Source: Dysgonomonas hofstadii | GTDB taxonomy: Bacteria; Bacteroidota; Bacteroidia; Bacteroidales; Dysgonomonadaceae | Length of the DNA: 34,401 nt | Direction: 5' to 3' | Assembly: GCF_014196915.1 (NCBI RefSeq) | Contig: NZ_JACIEP010000025.1 | Coordinates: forward strand, 1 to 34,401 | Shown here: positions 24,457-30,758 of the stretch, in pieces | Position numbering within the stretch: the stretch's first letter is position 1 | Layout: each line of letters opens with the position of its first letter | The notes under the pieces: generated by a model | What the model saw: the letters and a program-made list of their open reading frames with translations, nothing else | Told to the model about the DNA's origin: nothing | Database searches by the model: none | Program-made: the position numbers and the translations under genes

Positions 24457-24696
24457 ATGATACGGACAGCAGAAAAAAACAGGAAACAACGATTCTCAAA
24501 CCTTCCAATCAGCATAGGTTGGGTTTTGAAAATAGCCTTTGCGGTAGCGGGTTTTGCCCTTTGGGGTTGGTCATTCGTGGCGGTGGTAGCAGGGATATAT
24601 GTAGCGTGGGTAATCATTAAGGGCGTTCTCTCCTGCCTCCTTTCACTTGCCGTAATCATTGGCTTTATACTCCTTTTGATAGTATTAATTTTCTAA
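24457..24696 (+). CDS. Small membrane protein, right copy of a mirrored pair
   Basis: A 79-residue protein with a basic N-terminus containing NRKQRFSN, then LPISIGWVLKI and two to three hydrophobic helices. It is homologous to 18136-18372. It is the first gene of the plus-strand right-module operon that includes ParB. Function unknown; conservation at the same place in both modules suggests a core ICE maintenance role. Confidence 0.7.
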   Translation: MIRTAEKNRKQRFSNLPISIGWVLKIAFAVAGFALWGWSFVAVVAGIYVAWVIIKGVLSCLLSLAVIIGFILLLIVLIF

Positions 24697-24708
24697 AACG
24701 ATAAAGAC

Positions 24709-24921
24709 ATGAAACCAAATTATTTCAACTCGGTAGGCTCTCTGGAAAGCCACACACAGAATTTCCCTTGTAACAGCTTTGCCATTAACCCACAGCCAAG
24801 AACGTGCGGATGCGGAACAGTACGAATAGCATACGAAGTAACGAACAGGCAAGACAATGATATTCTTGAAATCCTTGTAGTATGTCCTCATTGTGCCAAT
24901 AACCCTAAAAAACAGCAATAA
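24709..24921 (+). CDS. Unknown 70-residue cysteine-containing protein
   Basis: A small soluble protein with a C-x-C pair (RTCGCGTV, about 32-39) and a C-x2-C pair (VVCPHCAN, about 58-65), so it may bind zinc as a ribbon. It starts 12 bases after the membrane protein and ends two bases before the next gene, within a tight operon. I recognise no family; no counterpart is seen in the left module. Confidence 0.6.
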   Translation: MKPNYFNSVGSLESHTQNFPCNSFAINPQPRTCGCGTVRIAYEVTNRQDNDILEILVVCPHCANNPKKQQ

Positions 24922-24923
24922 CC

Positions 24924-25367
24924 ATGACAGCAAGTAAAATGACAGTAAACGGCGTATCATTATGCGCCACAGGACAGGAAAATTACGAACGTTTCGAGGC
25001 AAGGCGGGGCAAGTGGTTTTACCAATACGACTACCGACACACGGACGGAGAACTGTTTTCCGTAGTGTTGCCGACCCTCGAAAGATGCAGACAGGAGCGG
25101 GATGTCTGGATAGCCGATAAGCTACTCAAAGCCTCAAAAAGACAGGCAATTATACAAGGCGACAAAACGGTATTAATATCCGAAGACGGTATTTCAATAC
25201 CAATGATTTTCAACAATCTGACAGGCAAGAACTACCAAACCGCCGAAGATTATTGCAACTATGTCCAATACGTTGCCCTCCCTCAAATGGGTTTTGAATA
25301 CGGAAAAATAGAAATGTTAGCGGACGGCGTAACCGTGCGGACAGGCGAAATACGCAAAGAGTTATAA
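24924..25367 (+). CDS. DUF3873-type protein with C-terminal extension
   Basis: This 147-residue protein's first ~65 residues resemble DUF3873: SKMTVNGVSLCATGQENYER, WFYQYDYRHTDGELFSVVLP and an ERCRQERDVW helix. About 80 further residues form an unknown region (LISEDGISIPMIFNNLTGKN). DUF3873 proteins are common in Bacteroides ICE maintenance operons and have no known function. It lies two bases after the previous gene and 32 bases before the ParB gene. Confidence 0.65.
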   Translation: MTASKMTVNGVSLCATGQENYERFEARRGKWFYQYDYRHTDGELFSVVLPTLERCRQERDVWIADKLLKASKRQAIIQGDKTVLISEDGISIPMIFNNLTGKNYQTAEDYCNYVQYVALPQMGFEYGKIEMLADGVTVRTGEIRKEL

Positions 25368-25399
25368 ATCAATCATAAATCATTCAAATAATTACAATT

Positions 25400-27388
25400 A
25401 TGACAGCAACTAAGAACAACGGCACAGCCGTAGCAGTACAAGCAACAGAGAACAGCAAGAGCGTAGCAGAAAACGCAAGTGTAGCAACAGGCGCAACCGC
25501 TAAAGGCGTGGAGAAAGCCGTAAACATTCCGTCCGACCTCATAGAGCCGAGCAACTACAACGCCCGAAAGACGTTCGATGCTGATGCACTCAAAGAACTG
25601 GCGCAAAGTATCTCCGTTCATGGACTGATACAACCCATTACAGTACGGCGCAAAGGCGAGAAAGGCGAACATTACGAAATCATTTGCGGGGAACGCCGTT
25701 TTAGGGCGTGCCGTATGCTGAAACTTACCGAAATCCCCGCCATTGTGCGGGAGGCAACCGATGAACAGGCGTATGACCTTTCAATCTCCGAGAACTTACA
25801 GCGGGAGGACGTGCCACCAATGGAGGCGGCAGAGGCTTACAAACGCCTTATCGACACCAAGCGGTACGATGTGGCAAGCCTTGCCCTGCAATTCGGTAAG
25901 AGCGAAAAGCACGTTTACCAAACGCTGAAACTTTGCGACCTCATTAAAGGCATTGCCAAACTTGTAAGAGAGGGTAAGCTGACCGCATCGGCAGGGGTAG
26001 TGATAAGTAAGTATGACAAGAAAATACAGGAGGATATTTTGAACGACCGTTTAGGTAAGGACGGTAACGGCGATTGGTGCAGTATCTCCGCAGGGGTATT
26101 GTCGGGCAAAATAGAGAACTGTTATACAAACAACCTCGAAAATTACAGTTTCGACAAAAGCAAGTGTCTGAAATGTATTCACAACTCCAATAATTTCGAC
26201 CTGTTCGCAGAGGGTGGCGGTTGTGGCAAGTGTACCAATAAAAAATGCCTTTCGGATAAGCAAACGGCGTACCTCGTAGAACAGGCGCAAGCCGTAGCCC
26301 TGCACGACCCGAAACTCGTTTTTGTCGGGGAGCAGTACAGCCACGACAACGAGGCAACCCAAATAATCAAAAAGGGCGGGTACGAGTTTAAGAACGTGCA
26401 AACGTATAACCTCGATTCATACCCCACAGCACCGACCGCACCGCAAGCCTCCGAGTATTCTAAACCCGAAGATTTTGACAAGGCGCAGGAGAAATACGGT
26501 AAGGAACAGGAACGGTACACCAAGCAGACGGCGCACCTTGACGAACTCAAAGAACAGGGCAAAATACGTGTGTACGCTAAAATCGGCGATAGCAATGTAA
26601 GAATGTACTACAAAGAGGTAGCGACCAAAGACACCAAAAGCAACGAGCAATTAATCGCCGACCTTACCGCCAAGAAGAAACGCAACACCGAATTACAAGC
26701 AGAAAAGACCGCCGAGAGCGTGAAAGAACTTTTGCGGACGGACGAACTGCCACAGTCGGCGTTTACCGCAGACGAAGAAACAGCCATGTATTTTTTCATG
26801 TTGTCGAAATTGCGCCGTAGCCACTACAAAGCCGTAGGCTTGAAAGAAAACGATTATTACGGATTGACGGACGAGAAAAGGCTCGAAATAGCCTCTACCC
26901 TTACCGAAGAGCAAAAGACCGTAATACGGCGCGACTACCTGTATAGCCACCTAACCGAGAGGACAAGCACCGTTGTCGATACAAAAGGCGGTTTGCTACT
27001 AATGTTCGCTAAACAGCACCTACCCAAGAAAACGGCAGAAATCGAGGCTACCCACGCCGAGGATTACGGCAAGAAAAATGCTCGATTGGATGAACGTATC
27101 GCAGGGCTGAAAAAGGCTGAAAAGAAAACGAAAGCAGATGCTAAAGCAAAAAAGGCAGAGCAACCCGCCAAAGCCGAAAAACCCGCTAAATCGGACGAAA
27201 AACAGGCAAAGAAAGCCGATAAGCCGAACACAGTGACCACCACAGCGGTAGCGGTAATTCCTAAAGCGGATGCAGTTGTAACAATGCAGTCTAAACCTGC
27301 CACCACAGCAACGCCGACAGCGGGAAGGGTACAGATTGTAACCGTACCCCCAAAAGGCAAAACGGCAAAGGTTGCCACAGCAGTATAA
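25400..27388 (+). CDS. ParB/RepB/Spo0J-family protein with cysteine cluster
   Basis: A 662-residue protein. After an alanine-rich start, the ParB N-terminal nuclease-like/CTPase domain is clear: DLIEPSNYNARKTF at about 47-60, GLIQPITVRR, GERRFRACR at 97-105 and ENLQRED at 131-137. A ParB HTH follows (about 157-178). A cysteine cluster (C256, C259, C275, C278, C283) could bind a metal. The last ~100 residues are lysine/alanine-rich. It is much longer than chromosomal ParB and no ParA is adjacent; the ParA at the left end belongs to the tra operon. A role in maintenance or transcriptional control of the ICE is inferred. Confidence 0.88.
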   Translation: MTATKNNGTAVAVQATENSKSVAENASVATGATAKGVEKAVNIPSDLIEPSNYNARKTFDADALKELAQSISVHGLIQPITVRRKGEKGEHYEIICGERRFRACRMLKLTEIPAIVREATDEQAYDLSISENLQREDVPPMEAAEAYKRLIDTKRYDVASLALQFGKSEKHVYQTLKLCDLIKGIAKLVREGKLTASAGVVISKYDKKIQEDILNDRLGKDGNGDWCSISAGVLSGKIENCYTNNLENYSFDKSKCLKCIHNSNNFDLFAEGGGCGKCTNKKCLSDKQTAYLVEQAQAVALHDPKLVFVGEQYSHDNEATQIIKKGGYEFKNVQTYNLDSYPTAPTAPQASEYSKPEDFDKAQEKYGKEQERYTKQTAHLDELKEQGKIRVYAKIGDSNVRMYYKEVATKDTKSNEQLIADLTAKKKRNTELQAEKTAESVKELLRTDELPQSAFTADEETAMYFFMLSKLRRSHYKAVGLKENDYYGLTDEKRLEIASTLTEEQKTVIRRDYLYSHLTERTSTVVDTKGGLLLMFAKQHLPKKTAEIEATHAEDYGKKNARLDERIAGLKKAEKKTKADAKAKKAEQPAKAEKPAKSDEKQAKKADKPNTVTTTAVAVIPKADAVVTMQSKPATTATPTAGRVQIVTVPPKGKTAKVATAV

Positions 27389-27439
27389 ACGAAAGTATTA
27401 ACAGGAGCGGGATTTTTCCCGCTTCATATTATAACGATT

Positions 27440-27622
27440 ATGAAAGCAGTATTTGTATTATTTCAAACGGACGTACACCGAACAAAGGCGAGCCGTGTAT
27501 TTTTCGGCGTATTCTCCACGGAGGTAAAAGCGATAGACCACGCCAAAACGAACGGATTATACACCTATGATGCGGAGGTTGTTATCATTGAGTGTGAAAT
27601 TGATAAATTCGGCGAGGTATGA
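27440..27622 (+). CDS. Unknown 60-residue protein
   Basis: Begins MKAVFVLFQTDVHRTKASRV and ends VVIIECEIDKFGEV, a compact alpha/beta-looking small protein with no membrane helix. It overlaps the next start by 4 bases (ATGA). It follows ParB after a 51-base gap. Its size and late position recall the gene at 14643-14825 in the left module, but homology cannot be shown by eye. Function unknown. Confidence 0.55.
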   Translation: MKAVFVLFQTDVHRTKASRVFFGVFSTEVKAIDHAKTNGLYTYDAEVVIIECEIDKFGEV

Positions 27623-27957
27623 GAGCACACAGATTTTGCAACAGGTGCAATACAGAGGTAGAAAGGGAAACCAAATTAGACTATCCGTATTATTGCCCCC
27701 AATGCGATGAAAACCTGTACAGTTTTGAAACCCAAGACGAGCAAAGCGATACTTCGCAGGGCGTTGTACGCCTTTGCGCTCACAATGTCGAATGGTGGTT
27801 AGACGGTGGCGGACACAATTTGTCGGAAACGGACGAAGAACATATTTGCAGTATGTTATCGCAGAACTTTTTTGCGGGGGAGTTGTGCAGTACCACCGCC
27901 AACGGAGGCGAGGTTTACGGATGGTGGAAAATTCAACGCATAGACATAGAGCTATGA
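27619..27957 (+). CDS. Zinc-ribbon protein, 112 residues
   Basis: The N-terminus has two C-x2-C pairs, FCNRCN (C7/C10) and YCPQCDE (about C26/C29), forming a probable zinc ribbon. An acidic linker and a C-terminal domain with NVEWWLDGGGHNLSETDEEH and GGEVYGWWKIQRIDIEL follow. The gene is coupled by 4-base overlaps with both neighbours. I recognise no named family; a nucleic-acid-binding or regulatory accessory role is plausible. Confidence 0.6.
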   Translation: MRAHRFCNRCNTEVERETKLDYPYYCPQCDENLYSFETQDEQSDTSQGVVRLCAHNVEWWLDGGGHNLSETDEEHICSMLSQNFFAGELCSTTANGGEVYGWWKIQRIDIEL

Positions 27958-28181
27958 GAATAGAAACCTATACGGGCAATCCCGTTGTTACCAACCAAAC
28001 ACAGTTTTATGAACTGGAGGAGCTTTTACACGAGATTGAACCGAATTGCGAAACGGTGCAACTTCGTACCGACCGTCTTATAATTGTGAATTTACGCCGT
28101 AAAACGTTCCACTATCCGCGCAATCCCTCGATTGAGTGGGTGGCTGCCCGACTGCACTACATGGTCGAAAATGGGTTGTAA
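27954..28181 (+). CDS. Unknown 75-residue protein, last gene of the right-module operon
   Basis: Starts MRIETYTGNPVVTNQTQFYE and ends WVAARLHYMVENGL. I use the ATG at 27954, which overlaps the upstream stop (ATGA), rather than a longer frame from 27774 that would run through the zinc-ribbon gene. No motif is recognised. A terminator hairpin lies 30 bases downstream. Confidence 0.55.
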   Translation: MRIETYTGNPVVTNQTQFYELEELLHEIEPNCETVQLRTDRLIIVNLRRKTFHYPRNPSIEWVAARLHYMVENGL

Positions 28182-28211
28182 ATGCCTTTTGTTGTGATTT
28201 TAAGAACTCAT

Positions 28212-28248
28212 GTCCGGGTCGAGGAAACTTTGCCCGGACTTCTTTTTC
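28212..28248 (+). terminator. Terminator of the right-module (ParB) operon
   Basis: Stem GTCCGGG (28212-28218) and CCCGGAC (28233-28239) with a 14-base loop, followed by TTCTTTTT. It directly precedes the outer boundary motif, as the 14453-14472 hairpin does in the left module. Confidence 0.75.
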
Positions 28249-28299
28249 CATGAGCAATTAGCGGGGCTTTATGCGGGAGAAAAAGAAGCAAAAAGCCAT
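28244..28299. repeat. Outer boundary motif, right copy (inverted relative to 14392-14447)
   Basis: TTTTCCATGAGC (28244-28255) and a 33-base block (28267-28299) beginning CTTTATGCGGGAG match the reverse complement of the left copy with one indel; the ~11 bases between them differ. It lies at the convergent 3' ends of the ParB operon and the Hachiman cargo operon. Read from the cargo side it is T-rich and may also help stop transcription. Confidence 0.75.
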
Positions 28300-28302
28300 T
28301 AT

Positions 28303-28332
28303 TCAGCATCTATTCAACTGGATTGATGCTGA
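28303..28332 (-). terminator. Probable terminator of the Hachiman cargo operon
   Basis: TCAGCATC (28303-28310) and GATGCTGA (28325-28332) form an 8-bp stem that overlaps the end of the last cargo gene. On the minus strand, T-rich sequence of the boundary motif (GGCTTTTTGCTTCTTTTT) follows within about ten bases. Confidence 0.45.
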
Positions 28333-28495
28333 TTATTTGAAATATTACCCCTTTTTTCCCTAATTGATTTTTCACATAATCGTTAATCCAAACTTTCGCA
28401 TTTGCTTCTCTCACTTTTTCATTATGGATATTATCCGAAAATTCTAAGTTATGAATTTCTCCTTCTACTCTGAAAGTTACAATAAATGTTCTCAT
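28310..28495 (-). CDS. Unknown 61-residue protein ending the cargo operon
   Basis: Starts MRTFIVTFRVEGEIHNLEFS and ends GVIFQIISINPVE, an alternating beta pattern with a central helix (REANAKVWINDYVKNQL). It could be a small ferredoxin-like fold. It begins 12 bases after the DUF3800 stop on the same strand, so it is likely co-transcribed with the defence genes. I recognise no family; a small antitoxin-like or accessory role is only speculation. Confidence 0.5.
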   Translation of the reverse strand: MRTFIVTFRVEGEIHNLEFSDNIHNEKVREANAKVWINDYVKNQLGKKGVIFQIISINPVE

Positions 28496-28507
28496 ATTTT
28501 TAAATCT

Positions 28508-29632
28508 TTATTTGCTTCGAATATCAGATATTAACTGCATTTTATTAACTTCTTCATAACTATCAACATTGTGTAGGAAAGCTTTATTTTTAAAGTCGGA
28601 TTTATTTAACAAGTCAAGATAATTATCAAGATTTACAAGTTGAATATCATTAAATCGACCTATTTCCTCTCTTATTTCACGGTGAGTATGGGTATTTATA
28701 AAAGAGGTCATTTTTCCTACTAAACCTACTAATACATCTGACACTTGAATAAATACATCGTTTTGCGAATCTTCGAAAATATAATTCTTAAACTCTACAC
28801 CATTGTCCAATAACCGATGTTCTCCAATTGCAGTCTGAATATCATTCTCGTTATCAAATATATGATTAGAATTTTTGAACTTATAAAGAGGTGCTAAATA
28901 AAAATGAGTGAAATTTTCCAATAACACATGATCCTTTTCATCCATTATAAAAGGTAGAGATTCCTTCTTTTCAGATTCTCGCAGTATTTGTTTTAGCGAC
29001 GTTAATCCAAAATGGAAATTAAAGTCGTCTTCATATTTCACAAACAACTGGGATAAGCTATTTATAAATGGAATAATGTCTTCTTTCCTCAAATTAGGAT
29101 ATTTGTAATGACTAAATATAGCAATTACATCTTCTATTTCACATTTACATAGAAAATATAGGTCGTTTTTGAGCTTATTAGCGAAAGGCATTCCAAGTTG
29201 TTGTGCTATTTTGGAGTTCACAATAGCAGAGTCAACAATGTCAGCAATAGACCAATACAAAAAATTTAAGCTTGTATAGTGCAGATATACCGGTGCGTCT
29301 ATTATCTTTTTTAGAAAAGCATCAAGCTTGGTTGATTTTAAGCAATCCTGAAACTCACCATGTGCTATATGTTTTAATTTAACCTCTTTTACATTAGGCT
29401 GCAATCTTAATCCATGAAAAATATCATCTAATTGAGGTTTATCTCCTTCATATAACACACCACCTAAAACGAAATTTGAATGAAAGGAATAATTGAAACC
29501 ATCCTCCCTTACATAAAATGTTTTTATATTGTTTGTTTCGTCATAGTAAAAGGTGAAACTTGAATCAAAATCTAATGTTGGATTTGATAATCTGATAAAT
29601 GTTCTTATTTCATTAACTTCAAAATCTATCAT
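28508..29632 (-). CDS. DUF3800-like protein in the Hachiman operon
   Basis: A 374-residue protein with the DUF3800 hallmark FYYDETNN (D31/E32 at about 28-35), a VLGGVLYEGD stretch after it, and the later FIQVSDVLVGLVG motif where a conserved aspartate is usual. DUF3800 is thought to adopt an RNase H-like fold with acidic residues and is widespread near mobile elements; its activity is not established. The start overlaps the end of the PIN gene by 14 bases, which indicates close translational coupling. A nuclease role with the PIN protein is inference. Confidence 0.7.
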   Translation of the reverse strand: MIDFEVNEIRTFIRLSNPTLDFDSSFTFYYDETNNIKTFYVREDGFNYSFHSNFVLGGVLYEGDKPQLDDIFHGLRLQPNVKEVKLKHIAHGEFQDCLKSTKLDAFLKKIIDAPVYLHYTSLNFLYWSIADIVDSAIVNSKIAQQLGMPFANKLKNDLYFLCKCEIEDVIAIFSHYKYPNLRKEDIIPFINSLSQLFVKYEDDFNFHFGLTSLKQILRESEKKESLPFIMDEKDHVLLENFTHFYLAPLYKFKNSNHIFDNENDIQTAIGEHRLLDNGVEFKNYIFEDSQNDVFIQVSDVLVGLVGKMTSFINTHTHREIREEIGRFNDIQLVNLDNYLDLLNKSDFKNKAFLHNVDSYEEVNKMQLISDIRSK

Positions 29633-30737
29633 GGTAATCTATTTCTGGGTGAACGATTTCTATATCATCTGAAAGTATCTCATTAAAAGCAGTATCAACA
29701 ATTAAAGACATTTTTAGCTTTACCGGAATTGTTTTTGAAGCTGCCATATAATGCTTATTCCAATCGTTGTTCCATATATAAGGCAACTCATCCTCATCCA
29801 TACACATTGCATCACTTTTGAAAATGAAGAAATCAAATTCACAATCAACATCCACATCAATTTCAATAAGAATTTCATCCTCTGAAATTTGCCGGACGTC
29901 TGTTACTGTATATGAAGGTTCATCAACGCTAACAACTGATGGGTTTTCAAATTCTTGTCTGAATGGGCTTTCTTCATAATCAAACTCACGATGTGACAAG
30001 TATTTTATAACTCTATCTTCTATTTCAGAATTTAAATCAATATCATTGTATCGCTTGTTCTTATTTAGTTTTGTTAAGATACTTTTGAGTATCTTTTGTT
30101 GTGGCTTTATATAATCATTAACGAATATATCAATTTCTTCTACAATCCTAACAGAGCCTTCTTGAAGCCCATTATTTACTAAATCTTCTTTCAAATCGGG
30201 GTGTAGAGAAAAATCTTTTTCGCAAAAATCCTTATAGTTCTTATTGATGAAAACAATTTTAGGAATATCAAATAATTCGGGTGATTTTTCACATAGAGAT
30301 TTTACGTTCTCCCAAATTAGAGCATCCCTATAACCCTTTCCACTTTCTTGGAATGGTTTTTTTCTCGCCAGATCTCTTTTAACAAGTTCTTTATGCTTTA
30401 TGGTTGGGTATGGGATAATGTTTATTCCTAATTTTTTAATTTGCTTCCTAAATTCTTTTTGATACTCTTCTACTTCTTTGATAATATATTCATCGGTAAT
30501 AGGGTTATCAAAAACCGTTTTTCCAATAAGTCTTTTTAAATCGGATATTCCCTTATCTATTTTAGAGTTTCCTAATTGCAATTGTTCTTTATATTTGTTG
30601 ATAGATTCATCAATTACTAATTCCGGAATGTACACTGTACCTCCTATTGACTTTGTCGATTCACATAAATTTTTAATTTTTGCACCTTTAAGGTGGAAAT
30701 CACCAAAAATTATATTTGTGTCAAGAACTACTTTCAT
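29619..30737 (-). CDS. PIN-domain protein (DUF4935-like) in the Hachiman operon
   Basis: A 372-residue protein with an N-terminal PIN-like nuclease domain: VVLDTNIIF (D6), IPELVIDES (E39/E44), GKGYRDALIW (D138) and IVFINKNYKDF (N166/D170), in the order and spacing expected of metal-dependent PIN RNases of the DUF4935 type. About 180 further residues include an acidic beta-rich region (DEILIEIDVDVDCEFDFFIF). It starts 21 bases after hamB, a gap holding a small ATATAC/GTATAT inverted repeat, and overlaps the DUF3800 gene by 14 bases. Probably an RNA-cleaving effector of the defence operon; that role is inferred. Confidence 0.75.
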   Translation of the reverse strand: MKVVLDTNIIFGDFHLKGAKIKNLCESTKSIGGTVYIPELVIDESINKYKEQLQLGNSKIDKGISDLKRLIGKTVFDNPITDEYIIKEVEEYQKEFRKQIKKLGINIIPYPTIKHKELVKRDLARKKPFQESGKGYRDALIWENVKSLCEKSPELFDIPKIVFINKNYKDFCEKDFSLHPDLKEDLVNNGLQEGSVRIVEEIDIFVNDYIKPQQKILKSILTKLNKNKRYNDIDLNSEIEDRVIKYLSHREFDYEESPFRQEFENPSVVSVDEPSYTVTDVRQISEDEILIEIDVDVDCEFDFFIFKSDAMCMDEDELPYIWNNDWNKHYMAASKTIPVKLKMSLIVDTAFNEILSDDIEIVHPEIDYHDRF

Positions 30738-30758
30738 ATATACTTAAATGTATATGAT

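Noticed and set aside
25915-27378. Several long minus-strand frames opposite parB
   Set aside because: They arise from high G+C and codon bias of parB; their translations are cysteine/serine-rich low-complexity sequence with no recognisable domain.
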